Source: Winogradskyella sp. PC-19 (GTDB taxonomy: Bacteria > Bacteroidota > Bacteroidia > Flavobacteriales > Flavobacteriaceae). Taken from it: DNA of 64,000 bases. The notes under the pieces are model-generated. The model saw nothing but the letters and a program-made list of their open reading frames with translations, was not told the DNA's origin and did not search any database. The stretch spans positions 909,145 through 973,144 of the forward strand of contig NZ_CP019332.1 in NCBI RefSeq assembly GCF_002163855.1. The letters are read 5' to 3'. Each line of letters begins with the position of its first letter. Position 1 is the stretch's first letter. Shown piece by piece: positions 28,566-37,912 of this stretch. A program made the position numbers and the translations under genes.

Positions 28566-29137
28566 TGGAATTCCCTGAACTCTATTTTGAGCGTGATATC
28601 GATTGGTACGATTGGTTACTTACTAATCATGATAGTTACAAAGCTGTGTATTTGGTCTTCTACAAACTTGAAACCAAAAGACCAACCATGCGTTGGGAAG
28701 AGGCAGTAAAAGTAGCATTGTGTTTTGGTTGGATTGATGCCACTGTAAAGAGTTTAGGTGATGGAAAACGCATCCAATACTTCACTCATCGTAACCCGAA
28801 AAGTACTTGGAGTGCTCTAAACAAAAAGTATATTATCGAGCTTGAAGAAAAAAAATTAATTCAAGATGCTGGATGGAAAATGATTGATTTAGCAAAAAAA
28901 ACTGGTACGTGGACAGCTATGGATGATGTTGAGAATGGCATTATCCCAGAGAATCTTCAGCAAGCTTTAGATAACAACCAACGCGCTTTTGAAAACTATC
29001 AAAACTTCTCTAAAGGTTATAGAAAAAGTTACTTATCATGGTTAACTAGTGCAAAACGTGAAGACACAAAACAAAAAAGAATCGCAGAAATAATAAGACT
29101 CTGCGATGCTAATATAAAAAGTCGAGATACTTGGTGA
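28565..29137 (+). CDS. YdeI/OmpD-associated family protein
   Basis: This is a 190-residue cytoplasmic protein with the family landmarks DWYDWLLTNHDSYKAVYLVFYK, read in parts, and the central WEEAVKVALCFGWIDATVKSL, GKRIQYFTHRNPKSTWS, and a C-terminal YRKSYLSWLTSAKREDTKQKRI segment (also in parts). Proteins of this family are small alpha-helical proteins of uncertain role, sometimes called bacteriocin-protection proteins. The start overlaps the stop of the M1 peptidase by one base, so it is the last gene of that operon. It is convergent with the AAA+ gene, 6 bases apart, with no clear terminator. Confidence 0.88.
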   Translation: MEFPELYFERDIDWYDWLLTNHDSYKAVYLVFYKLETKRPTMRWEEAVKVALCFGWIDATVKSLGDGKRIQYFTHRNPKSTWSALNKKYIIELEEKKLIQDAGWKMIDLAKKTGTWTAMDDVENGIIPENLQQALDNNQRAFENYQNFSKGYRKSYLSWLTSAKREDTKQKRIAEIIRLCDANIKSRDTW

Positions 29138-29143
29138 ATTTTT

Positions 29144-30607
29144 TTACAACCCATTAATATAGCTTCCGTACGGATCTTGAAACTTTAATCCTTCTGAATA
29201 TTTGTATTTACTCAATTTTTTAAATTGTGTTAGTCCCCAAAGAATAAACTCTTTTTCAAAATAGACGTCTTCTTTTTCAATATCTGGTTGGTAATCTGCA
29301 AGCAAAGCGTCAAGCGGTGTTACCTCATCTAATTTAGCTTTATATACAGCATCATTGAGGTTGTCTAAAAGCTCAAAACCATCGCTATTAAAAAACCATG
29401 ACACTAAATCATCATAGGGTGTTTCTTCGTCTTGTTTCTGTAGTTTTTCAACCTTCGGAAAATACCTTGGGAATAAGGTTTTAATGGCACTATCTAATAA
29501 AGCATTCGCTACAAAATCGGCGCCTTCTTGCTCTCCTTCGTAAACCAATTCTACCTTACCAGTTATTGCAGGAATAATCCCAGTAAAATCAGATAATCTT
29601 ACAGACGTATTAGTATCACCGTTAAGTAATGAACGACGCTCTGCAGTACTTAATAAATTCTGAAATGCTGTGATGCTCATTCTTGCGCTCACACCACTTT
29701 TTACATCTACGTATTCGCTTTCGCGAGCTTCGAAACTGATCTGTTCTAATAAGTCTTTTGCTAAATCTGGAATATGAATTGCTTCTGACTGTCGCTCATC
29801 TAATCGTGCTTCTTGTGCTGTTATAGTTCTTGCCGTATCTACATTATCTGGGTAATGCGTCAAAATCTGACTTCCAATTCTATCCTTTAAAGGCGTTACA
29901 ATACTACCACGATTGGTATAATCTTCAGGGTTTGCTGTAAACACAAATTGCATATCTAAAGGCAAGCGTAACTTAAATCCTCTTATCTGTATATCACCTT
30001 CTTGTAGAATATTAAACAATGCTACTTGGATTCGAGCCTGCAAATCTGGTAATTCATTTATTACAAAAATACAACGATTCGCTCTTGGAATCATGCCATA
30101 GTGAATCACACGGTCATCGGCATAACTCAGTTTTAAATTAGCTGCTTTTATAGGATCAACATCTCCAATAATATCTGCCACAGTAACATCTGGTGTTGCT
30201 AACTTTTCAGCAAAACGCTCATCACGATGCAACCATGTGATTGGTGTATTATCGCCTTTTTCTTCGATTAATTCTGTAGCAAATCTCGAAATCGGTTGTA
30301 ATGGGTCATCATTAATTTCAGAACCTTCTACAACAGGAATATATTCATCTAATAATTTAACCATCATACGTGCCAAACGCGTTTTTGCTTGACCACGTAA
30401 TCCTAATAAATTAATATTATGTCTTGATAAAATCGCCCGTTCCAATTCAGGAATCACGGTATTCTCATAACCATGAATTCCTTCAAAAGTTGTGACTTTG
30501 TTCTTAATATTTTCAATTAAATTATCTCTCAATTCATCTTTTATTGATTTTGATTGATAACCCGCTTTTTTTAATTCGCCTAGTGTTTTTATATTTTCTA
30601 TTTTCAT
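29144..30607 (-). CDS. AAA+ ATPase of the magnesium-chelatase/MoxR-like class
   Basis: This 487-residue protein has Walker A in LLGLRGQAKTRLARM (about residues 72-86) and a Walker B-like segment CIFVINELPDL, followed by LQARIQVALFNILQEGDIQIRG, read in parts, and VFTANPEDYTNRGSIVTPLKDR, the sensor region typical of the magnesium chelatase I and MoxR ATPases. It partners with the VWA-domain protein encoded just upstream (30694-31848). AAA+/VWA pairs of this kind act in metal insertion or in remodelling and activating target protein complexes. No cobalt or magnesium chelatase large subunit is nearby, so the target is unknown. Confidence 0.9.
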   Translation of the reverse strand: MKIENIKTLGELKKAGYQSKSIKDELRDNLIENIKNKVTTFEGIHGYENTVIPELERAILSRHNINLLGLRGQAKTRLARMMVKLLDEYIPVVEGSEINDDPLQPISRFATELIEEKGDNTPITWLHRDERFAEKLATPDVTVADIIGDVDPIKAANLKLSYADDRVIHYGMIPRANRCIFVINELPDLQARIQVALFNILQEGDIQIRGFKLRLPLDMQFVFTANPEDYTNRGSIVTPLKDRIGSQILTHYPDNVDTARTITAQEARLDERQSEAIHIPDLAKDLLEQISFEARESEYVDVKSGVSARMSITAFQNLLSTAERRSLLNGDTNTSVRLSDFTGIIPAITGKVELVYEGEQEGADFVANALLDSAIKTLFPRYFPKVEKLQKQDEETPYDDLVSWFFNSDGFELLDNLNDAVYKAKLDEVTPLDALLADYQPDIEKEDVYFEKEFILWGLTQFKKLSKYKYSEGLKFQDPYGSYINGL

Positions 30608-30693
30608 AATTCAATTTTAGAGAAAATAAGATAAAGAGACATAGACATCTATTTGTGGTTTAATTTCTTTTTTCTATTCTCTTATTTCTTTTT

Positions 30694-31848
30694 TTATCCT
30701 TTAATCCTCTTTTTTCTATTATTCTCGTAATCTTCAAAAATCATTTCTCCCAATCCTTTCAAACCTGTATAAAATGCTTTACCTCTATTGGCTTGGGTAA
30801 ACTCACGCACAAATTGCATCAAATATGGGTCTTCTGCAATCATAAATGTGGTAATTGGAATGTGTAAACGCCTCGCTTGTTGCGCCATAGCATAACACTT
30901 GTTAGTGATGTATGGGTCTAGCCCATTACTATTTTTATAATATTGACCATCAGGCAAACGCAAACAACTTGGTTTACCATCAGTTATCATAAAAATTTGC
31001 TTATTGGTGTTTCGCTTACGTCGAAGCATATCCATAGCTAATTGTAAACCTGCAACTGTATTTGTGTGATATGGTCCAACTTTGAGATATGGCAAATCCT
31101 TAATTTTAATTGGCCAAGCATCGTTCCCAAAAACTAGAATCTCAATAGAGTCTTTAGGGTAACGTGTGGTTATCAATTCTGACAACGCCATAGCAACTTT
31201 CTTTGCTGGCGTAATACGGTCTTCGCCATATAAAATCATACTATGGCTGATGTCAATCATCAAAACCGTACTCATCTGGCTTTTATGAAGTGTTTCTTCA
31301 ACAACCAAATCGTCTTCAGTAAGATTAAAATCTCCTATTCCATTGTTAACTTGAGCATTTCGTAAACTTTCAGTCATTGATACTTTATCTAAAGCATCTC
31401 CAAACTGATACGCTCTAAAATCGCCAGTATGTTCATCTCCTAAGCCAACACCTTTACTTTTATGATTGCCTGCACCACTTCGTTTTATTTTACCAAAAAT
31501 ATGATCTAGCGCTTGTTGTCGGATAGCGCGTTCTGTTTTAGCAGTAATTGTTAATCTACCCTTTCCATCGCCTTCTCCATCGCCTTGACCAGTAGGGTCA
31601 ATTTCTTCGCGGATATAACCTTTGTTCTTTAAATCTTCAATAAAATCATCAATACTATAATCTGGCGTAGTTAATTCATATTCTTTATCCAATTGACGTA
31701 ACCAATCAATAGCTTCGTCAAAATCACCTGAAGTATAAGTGATTAACTCTTTAAAAATTTCAAAAAGCTTGTCAAAAGGTGACTGATGTGGCGCTTCGTA
31801 TGTTTTAAATACAAAGCCCGTTTTTTTCTTTTTTTCCTGCATAGCCAT
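30694..31848 (-). CDS. VWA-domain protein, partner of the AAA+ ATPase
   Basis: This 384-residue cytoplasmic protein starts with a lysine-rich helix and has a central glycine-rich GQGDGEGDGKGR linker. The von Willebrand A domain occupies about residues 190-370. Its MIDAS motif is DISHS (in MIDISHSMILYG), with TITDG-like ITDGKPS later. It is the first gene of the pair; the AAA+ gene lies 86 bases downstream on the same strand. The pairing resembles the I and D subunits of chelatases and MoxR/VWA complexes. The binding partner cannot be told from sequence. Confidence 0.88.
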   Translation of the reverse strand: MAMQEKKKKTGFVFKTYEAPHQSPFDKLFEIFKELITYTSGDFDEAIDWLRQLDKEYELTTPDYSIDDFIEDLKNKGYIREEIDPTGQGDGEGDGKGRLTITAKTERAIRQQALDHIFGKIKRSGAGNHKSKGVGLGDEHTGDFRAYQFGDALDKVSMTESLRNAQVNNGIGDFNLTEDDLVVEETLHKSQMSTVLMIDISHSMILYGEDRITPAKKVAMALSELITTRYPKDSIEILVFGNDAWPIKIKDLPYLKVGPYHTNTVAGLQLAMDMLRRKRNTNKQIFMITDGKPSCLRLPDGQYYKNSNGLDPYITNKCYAMAQQARRLHIPITTFMIAEDPYLMQFVREFTQANRGKAFYTGLKGLGEMIFEDYENNRKKRIKG

Positions 31849-31856
31849 GTAAAAAT

Positions 31857-31887
31857 AATGCTTTTATAAGTGGTTACTAAAAGCATT
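31857..31887. promoter_or_regulatory. inverted repeat between divergent genes
   Basis: AATGCTTTTA and its exact complement TAAAAGCATT flank an 11-base centre, starting 8 bases before the VWA gene. The 111-base gap also contains CTTTTATAA twice. It may be an operator or a leader hairpin of the VWA transcript; I cannot tell which. Confidence 0.4.
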
Positions 31888-31959
31888 AACATCACTTTTA
31901 TAAATCCTTCAATAGTTTTCCTTAATTTTAAGCATTACTCTAACTAACCAATTTTTAAA

Positions 31960-34900
31960 ATGAAACAATTTTTCTCTTTTGTTATGCTAATATGCATAAC
32001 ATTCCTTTCTGCTCAAGAATTCTCAATGGACATGGTTAAAAACATGGAACCTAGAAACATTGGTCCAGGTGGCATGTCTGGTCGTGTAACTGCGATTGAT
32101 GTTGTAAACAATAATCCCGATGTAATGTACGTAGGTACTGCATCTGGTGGTCTTTGGAAATCTACTTCTGGAGGAATTAAATGGGAACCGATTTTTGACA
32201 AAGAATTAACGGCTTCTATTGGTGCTGTCGAGATACAACAATCTAACCCTAGCGTCATTTGGGTTGGAACAGGAGAAGGAAATCCACGTAACTCACTTAA
32301 TGGCGGTTATGGCGTTTATAAATCACTTGATGGTGGGAAAACTTGGATGGCTATGGGCTTAGAAAAAACCCGTCATATTCATAGAATCATTGTAGACCCA
32401 ACAAATCCAGACGTAGTTTATGTCGGTGCCATTGGTTCTCCTTGGGGTGAACATCCAGAGCGTGGTGTTTTTAAAACGACTGATGGTGGAAAAACATGGG
32501 ATAAAATCTTATTCGCTAATAATAAAACTGGGGTTGCAGATTTAGTTATGGACCCAACAAACCCAAACAAGCTGTTTGTTGCAATGTGGGAACATAAACG
32601 TGACCCATGGTTTTTTAAATCAGGTGGCGAAGGTTCTTCATTACAAATGACACATGATGGCGGAAAAACATGGAAAAAAATTACTGATAAAGAAGGTTTT
32701 CCTAAAGGAGATTTAGGAAGAATTGGAGTTGCAATAGCTCCTGGGAAACCAAATGTTGTATATGCATTAGTTGAAGCAAAAAAGAATGCACTTTATAAGA
32801 GTGAAGATGGTGGCTTTAACTGGAAAATGATAAACAAAAAAAGCGATATTGGAAATAGACCTTTTTATTACTCTGAAATCTATGTCGACCCCCAGAATGA
32901 AAATCGTGTATACTCTGTTTTTACTTATGTAAATGTTTCTGAAGATGGTGGAAAAAACTTTAATCAACTAATGCCTGCTTATGGCGCAAATAATGGTGTG
33001 CATCCTGACCATCATGCTTGGTGGATTCATCCAGAGAATGGAAACTTTATGATAGACGGAAACGATGGCGGCATGAATATCACAAAAGATGGTGGCAAAA
33101 CGTGGCGCTTTATAGGTAATTTACCTGTAGCTCAATTTTATCATATTTCAGTTGATAACGAATATCCTTATAATGTATATGGCGGTATGCAAGATAACGG
33201 TTCTTGGCGTGGCCCAGCATATGTTTGGCGTGCTCAAGGAATTCGGAATAGCTATTGGCAAGAGATTAGTTTTGGAGATGGTTTTGATGTAGTACCGGAC
33301 AAAGACGATAGTCGTTATGGTTGGTCAATGAGTCAACAAGGATTTGTTAGTCGTTATGATTGGCAAACTGGAAATAATTATGGTGTTCGTCCAACACATC
33401 CAGATGCTGATGTGCAATTGCGTTTCAACTGGAATTCAGCAATAAATATTGATCCTTTTGATAATAGCACTATTTATTTCGGAAGCCAATTTGTACATAA
33501 ATCAACAGATAAAGGCGAAACTTGGACAGTTATATCTGGCGATTTATCAACTAACAACCCAGAAAAGCAAAAACAATCTGAAAGTGGTGGGTTAACTATG
33601 GACGCTACTGGTGCTGAAAATCACTGTACTATTTTAGTAATTGAACCATCACCTGTAGAAAAAAATATGCTTTGGGCTGGCACTGATGATGGTCGCGTCC
33701 ATTATACAACAGATGGTGGAAATTCTTGGACGGATGTGTCAAAAAACCTAAAAGGTTTACCAGAAGGTAGTTGGATTGCACAAATTAAAGCGTCTAATAA
33801 AAATAAAGGTGAAGCTCTATTGATAGCTAACGATTATAGACGTTTTAACTACACACCTTATGCCTATCGAACAAAAAACTACGGAAAAACATGGGAACGT
33901 ATTGTAGATGAAAATGATGTACAAAGCTACACATTAGCAATTGTAGAGGATTTAGAAGAGTCAAACCTCATGTTCTTAGGTACTGATGATGGATTATATG
34001 TTTCTGTAAACGCAGGTGAAAAATGGACTAAATGGACCAATGGTTTCCCAACAACTTCGGTTAAAGATTTAGTAATACATCCTCGAGAACATGACTTAGT
34101 CATCGGAACTTTTGGACGCGCTGCTTGGGTCTTAGATGATATTAGACCTTTACGTGAAATGGCAAGTAACTCTTCAGTGATGAAGTCAAATATTACATTA
34201 TTTGATCCACCAACAGCGTATCAAGCGTCATACCAACAACCAACAGGAAGTCGTTTTGGTGCAGACGCTATGTATCATGGCGAAAATAGAGCTGGTGGTG
34301 CTCGTTTTGCTTATGTTTTTAATAAAAAAGAACAGCCAAAAAAAGAGAAAAAAGATAATACCTCTGAACAAGAAGAAACAAAAGTAAAATGGGATTCTCT
34401 CAGTTTAAAGATTTATGATGGCACACGTTTAATTAGAACCTTAAAAAGAAAAGCGCCTAAGGAAAATGGATTGCAACGATGGACTTGGTATATGGATGAA
34501 GCTGGTGGAGATAGACCTTCTAGACGTATTAGAAAATCGACTAGAGAACCAGGTGGTGTTTCAGTGAAACCAGGTACTTATAAAGCAGTATTGCATTATG
34601 GTGACCAGACTTCTGAAACTATGGTCGAAGTAGCATCTGACCCAAGACTTAATGTTTCTCAAAAAAATATAGATGAAGTTTATGCGGCATCAAAAGAGTT
34701 AGAAAATATTTCGCAAACCCTTGCAGATGCTTCAAAACAACTAGTCGAAAGCAAAAATATAGCTTCAAAATATCAATCAGAACTTAAAAAGCTAGATAAA
34801 GAGACATATAAAGACCAAATGAAAGCCTCAGATTCTGTAGTTAAGTCTATTGATAAACTATTAAATAAATACTTCGGTAAAGTTGATAAACGTCAAGGTA

Positions 34901-35145
34901 TTACTCGTAATCCAGAAGTAACAGCGTTACAACGTTTACGAACAGCTAGCGGTTATATTAGAAGTAGTCAAACTGGTTTGACAACAACAGAAACAACTTT
35001 AATGAAACATGCAAAAGACGCCGTTAAAGAATTACTTAACGAAACTAATACATTCTTTAACAATGAATGGAAATCTTACGAAGCTGATATGAAAACTTTG
35101 AAGACTAATCCATTCAAGGATACCAAAACATTTGGGATTGATTAA
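31960..35145 (+). CDS. large exported Asp-box (BNR/sortilin-like) beta-propeller protein
   Basis: This 1061-residue protein has a signal peptide (SFVMLICITFLSAQ). At least eight Asp-box turns are seen, such as SLDGGKTW, TTDGGKTW, THDGGKTW, SEDGGFNW, TKDGGKTW, STDKGETW and TTDGGNSW, spread over residues about 110-700. This makes one or two seven- to ten-bladed propellers, as in sortilin/Vps10 and BNR sialidase-like proteins. Residues 800-1061 are charged and helical with no sorting domain. Such proteins are often called glycosyl hydrolases, but I see no catalytic residues to support that. An S9 peptidase gene follows after 20 bases and may be co-transcribed. Confidence 0.85.
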   Translation: MKQFFSFVMLICITFLSAQEFSMDMVKNMEPRNIGPGGMSGRVTAIDVVNNNPDVMYVGTASGGLWKSTSGGIKWEPIFDKELTASIGAVEIQQSNPSVIWVGTGEGNPRNSLNGGYGVYKSLDGGKTWMAMGLEKTRHIHRIIVDPTNPDVVYVGAIGSPWGEHPERGVFKTTDGGKTWDKILFANNKTGVADLVMDPTNPNKLFVAMWEHKRDPWFFKSGGEGSSLQMTHDGGKTWKKITDKEGFPKGDLGRIGVAIAPGKPNVVYALVEAKKNALYKSEDGGFNWKMINKKSDIGNRPFYYSEIYVDPQNENRVYSVFTYVNVSEDGGKNFNQLMPAYGANNGVHPDHHAWWIHPENGNFMIDGNDGGMNITKDGGKTWRFIGNLPVAQFYHISVDNEYPYNVYGGMQDNGSWRGPAYVWRAQGIRNSYWQEISFGDGFDVVPDKDDSRYGWSMSQQGFVSRYDWQTGNNYGVRPTHPDADVQLRFNWNSAINIDPFDNSTIYFGSQFVHKSTDKGETWTVISGDLSTNNPEKQKQSESGGLTMDATGAENHCTILVIEPSPVEKNMLWAGTDDGRVHYTTDGGNSWTDVSKNLKGLPEGSWIAQIKASNKNKGEALLIANDYRRFNYTPYAYRTKNYGKTWERIVDENDVQSYTLAIVEDLEESNLMFLGTDDGLYVSVNAGEKWTKWTNGFPTTSVKDLVIHPREHDLVIGTFGRAAWVLDDIRPLREMASNSSVMKSNITLFDPPTAYQASYQQPTGSRFGADAMYHGENRAGGARFAYVFNKKEQPKKEKKDNTSEQEETKVKWDSLSLKIYDGTRLIRTLKRKAPKENGLQRWTWYMDEAGGDRPSRRIRKSTREPGGVSVKPGTYKAVLHYGDQTSETMVEVASDPRLNVSQKNIDEVYAASKELENISQTLADASKQLVESKNIASKYQSELKKLDKETYKDQMKASDSVVKSIDKLLNKYFGKVDKRQGITRNPEVTALQRLRTASGYIRSSQTGLTTTETTLMKHAKDAVKELLNETNTFFNNEWKSYEADMKTLKTNPFKDTKTFGID

Positions 35146-35165
35146 ATCAACTAAAAACAATCATT

Positions 35166-37118
35166 ATGAAAACAAAGATTTTAAGTTTTTGTATTGCTGT
35201 ACTCTTATTTTCCTGTAAGGAAGATGCTAAAAAAACAGATGAAGCACAAAGAGAAGTTAAGCAATACTCTATTGAACAATTTATGGATAACGAAGCTATT
35301 GGTGGTGGAAGTTTTTCATACGACAACTCACAACTACTAGTTTCTAGTAACCGTTCGGGAATTTATAATGTCTACACAGTTCCTACAAAAGGAGGAGAAA
35401 TGACAGCTATTACCCAATCAGATAGTACCTCTGTTTTTGCAAATGCTTTTTTTCCAGAAGACAACCGAATGTTACTTAGTGCAGATGGAAATGGTGATGA
35501 AATAAATCATCTTTTTGTAAGAGATTTAGAAGGAAACGTAAAAGATATTACTCCAGAAAAAGGTGCTAAATCAGATTTTTATGGCTGGTCAAAAGACAAT
35601 AAGAGTTTATACTTTGGTTCTAATAAAAGAGATCCAAGATTTTTTGACGTTTATAAAATGAATTTAGAGGATTTTTCATCAGAAATACTATACCAAAATG
35701 AAGACAACTTAACGTTTAGCGGTATGTCCGATGATGAAAACTATTTTGCCCTAACTAAAAGCGTTAATACAAATGATAGTGATTTATTTATTTATAACTC
35801 AAAAACAAAAGAGAACATAAAAATTAATGAAAATCAAAGTGCTAATAGTTCTCAAGATTTTTCTGCAGATAATTCATTGTTTTATTACACCACAGATGAT
35901 GGTGGAGAATTTTCGGTTTTAATGTCTTATAATTTTAACACTAAAGAACGTAAAAAAGTTCTTGAAAAGAAATGGGACATCAGCAGTAGTTATTTTACAA
36001 AAAACAATAAGTACATGGTTGTTTTTGTCAATGAAGATGGTAAAAATGCTATTGAAGTTTTGGATTCAGAATCCATGCAACCAATAAATTTACCAGATTT
36101 TGAAGGTAAAAGCATAACTAGTGTTGGTTTTAGTAACGATGAAAAATTAATGCGTATGTATGTTGGTGGTTCGAATGCACCTTCTGACTTATATACTTAT
36201 AATTTTGAAACTAAAGAACAACATAGAATTAGTAATGTACTAAATAAAGATATTAATGCAGAAGATTTAGTCACTGCCAAAGTTGTACGTTTTAAGTCTT
36301 TTGACGGTGTAGAAATCCCAGCTATTTATTACTTACCTCATCAAGCATCTGCAGAAAATAAAGTACCAGCTATGGTTTGGGTACATGGTGGTCCAGGTGG
36401 ACAAACACGTCAAGGATTTAGTTCTTTGATTCAGTATATGGTAAATCAAGGTTATGCGGTTTTAGCTGTAAATAATAGAGGAAGTAGTGGATACGGAAAA
36501 ACATTTTATCAAATGGATGATAAAAACCATGGCGAAAAAGATTTACAAGACTGTGTAGAAGGTAAAAATTGGTTAGCTGAGCAAACTGAAATTGATGGTG
36601 ATAAAATTGGAATCATTGGTGGTTCATATGGTGGCTATATGACCATGGCTGCCTTAACTTATACACCCGAAGAATTTGCCGTAGGTGTTAATCTATTTGG
36701 GGTTACAAATTGGATGCGGACTCTAAAAAGTATTCCTCCATATTGGGAGTCGTTCAGAGAATCTTTATATAAAGAGTTAGGTGATCCATACTCTGCGGAC
36801 TCAACAAGATTAAAACGTATTTCTCCACTTTTTCATACAGATAAGGTAACAAAACCCTTGATTGTATTGCAAGGTGCACAAGACCCACGTGTTTTGCAAG
36901 TAGAATCTGATGAAATTGTCGCTGGTGTGAGAAAAAATAATGTTCCTGTCGAATATGTTTTATTTGAAGATGAAGGTCATGGTTTTGTGAAAAAAGAAAA
37001 CCAAATTGAAGCCAATGAGCGTATCGTACAATTTTTAGACAAATACCTCAAAAAAGATGGTGCACCAAAAGATGGACAAGAACCTATGAACGAAAAGATT
37101 GAAGTTGAAACTAATTAG
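35166..37118 (+). CDS. S9-family prolyl oligopeptidase-like lipoprotein
   Basis: This 650-residue lipoprotein has a lipobox in IAVLLFSCKED. The N-terminal part is a seven-bladed propeller. The C-terminal alpha/beta hydrolase has the triad Ser487 (GGSYGGYM), Asp573 (QGAQDPRV) and His605 (DEGHGF). It is close to dipeptidyl peptidase IV and acylaminoacyl peptidases of subfamily S9C. It would degrade short, often proline-containing peptides at the membrane surface. It ends 20 bases before a long terminator. Confidence 0.94.
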   Translation: MKTKILSFCIAVLLFSCKEDAKKTDEAQREVKQYSIEQFMDNEAIGGGSFSYDNSQLLVSSNRSGIYNVYTVPTKGGEMTAITQSDSTSVFANAFFPEDNRMLLSADGNGDEINHLFVRDLEGNVKDITPEKGAKSDFYGWSKDNKSLYFGSNKRDPRFFDVYKMNLEDFSSEILYQNEDNLTFSGMSDDENYFALTKSVNTNDSDLFIYNSKTKENIKINENQSANSSQDFSADNSLFYYTTDDGGEFSVLMSYNFNTKERKKVLEKKWDISSSYFTKNNKYMVVFVNEDGKNAIEVLDSESMQPINLPDFEGKSITSVGFSNDEKLMRMYVGGSNAPSDLYTYNFETKEQHRISNVLNKDINAEDLVTAKVVRFKSFDGVEIPAIYYLPHQASAENKVPAMVWVHGGPGGQTRQGFSSLIQYMVNQGYAVLAVNNRGSSGYGKTFYQMDDKNHGEKDLQDCVEGKNWLAEQTEIDGDKIGIIGGSYGGYMTMAALTYTPEEFAVGVNLFGVTNWMRTLKSIPPYWESFRESLYKELGDPYSADSTRLKRISPLFHTDKVTKPLIVLQGAQDPRVLQVESDEIVAGVRKNNVPVEYVLFEDEGHGFVKKENQIEANERIVQFLDKYLKKDGAPKDGQEPMNEKIEVETN

Positions 37119-37138
37119 ATGCAGTCTTAAACAATAAA

Positions 37139-37175
37139 TTAAAAGAGCCGATAACTAAGTTATCGGCTCTTTTAA
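37139..37175. terminator. bidirectional intrinsic terminator
   Basis: A 17-bp perfect stem (from TTAAAAGAGCCGATAAC) encloses a 3-base loop. Runs of A and T at its base allow termination from both sides, between the S9 peptidase and the convergent FNR-like gene. Confidence 0.92.
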
Positions 37176-37195
37176 TTTAATAGTGAATTATAAAA

Positions 37196-37873
37196 TTATT
37201 GAATCCACTTTAAAGATTTTGGGTCTTCTATCTTTATCTTCTTACCAGATGTCGATATATATCCTGATTTTTTGAACAGTGACAAAATACGAATAGCAGA
37301 CTCAGTTGCAGTTCCAACTATACTAGCATAATCTTCTCTAGATATTACGATACTTAAATAACCTTCATCATCAGTACCAAAATCATCTAAAATGTAGAGT
37401 AATGTTTCTGCCATACGTTGTTTTACTGGCTTTTGTGCCATGTCAACTAAAGTATTTTCAGATTCTCTTAAATCTGATGCCATCTTTTGTAAAACATCAA
37501 AAGTGAAGTTAGTATTTTTCTGTAAATCTGTCATGATTTCACTTTTAGGAATAAAACACATTTCCATATCATTAAGTGCGGTTGCACTTAAATTCGAAAT
37601 TTCGTTAGATACTATTGAGCGTTTTCCTAATAAGCCACCTTTGACAACCAGTTTGACAACTTGGTCTTTTCCATTTTCACTAAGCTTAGATAATTTACAA
37701 ACACCATCTTTTACACAGTAAACACCGTTTATAGATTCGCCTTCTTCAAAAATAACTTGACCTTTTTTGTAAATGTTACCTGTTTTACAAGCGGATACAC
37801 GCATTAACTCATCTCTGGTTAATGCTTTTAAAGAGTTAAACTCTTTAACTATACAGGATTCACATCTACTCAT
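37196..37873 (-). CDS. FNR-type transcription regulator (Crp/Fnr family)
   Basis: This protein has 225 residues with the start at the ATG at 37873. A longer in-frame reading would overlap the divergent ccoI gene and lie upstream of the promoter. The cyclic-nucleotide-like fold is followed by a C-terminal helix-turn-helix with recognition helix TATESAIRILS (Glu191, Ile194, Arg195). Cysteines 4, 7 and 29 in the N-terminus and Cys106 (EMCFIP, matching Cys122 of E. coli FNR in MVCEIP) could hold an oxygen-sensitive iron-sulphur cluster. It stands next to the cbb3 oxidase genes, as expected for a regulator of microaerobic respiration. Confidence 0.9.
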   Translation of the reverse strand: MSRCESCIVKEFNSLKALTRDELMRVSACKTGNIYKKGQVIFEEGESINGVYCVKDGVCKLSKLSENGKDQVVKLVVKGGLLGKRSIVSNEISNLSATALNDMEMCFIPKSEIMTDLQKNTNFTFDVLQKMASDLRESENTLVDMAQKPVKQRMAETLLYILDDFGTDDEGYLSIVISREDYASIVGTATESAIRILSLFKKSGYISTSGKKIKIEDPKSLKWIQ

Positions 37874-37896
37874 ACCTTTTGTTTTAACAACTATTT

Positions 37897-37904
37897 CAAA
37901 TATA
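37897..37904 (-). promoter_or_regulatory. -7 promoter element TATATTTG of the FNR-like gene
   Basis: On the minus strand this reads TATATTTG, an exact consensus, 24 bases before the ATG. The FNR-type palindrome centred at 37919.5 then lies near -28 relative to this start, a position that would suit repression. Confidence 0.6.
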
Positions 37905-37912
37905 ATAATTAC

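Noticed and set aside
30661-30720. Two copies of TCTTTTTTCTATT near the end of the VWA gene
   Set aside because: A pyrimidine-rich direct repeat of this size is expected by chance or slippage in AT-rich DNA; no function is visible.
31960-35145. Annotation as glycosyl hydrolase
   Set aside because: Only Asp-box propeller repeats are visible; no sialidase catalytic arginine triad or acid/nucleophile pair could be identified.
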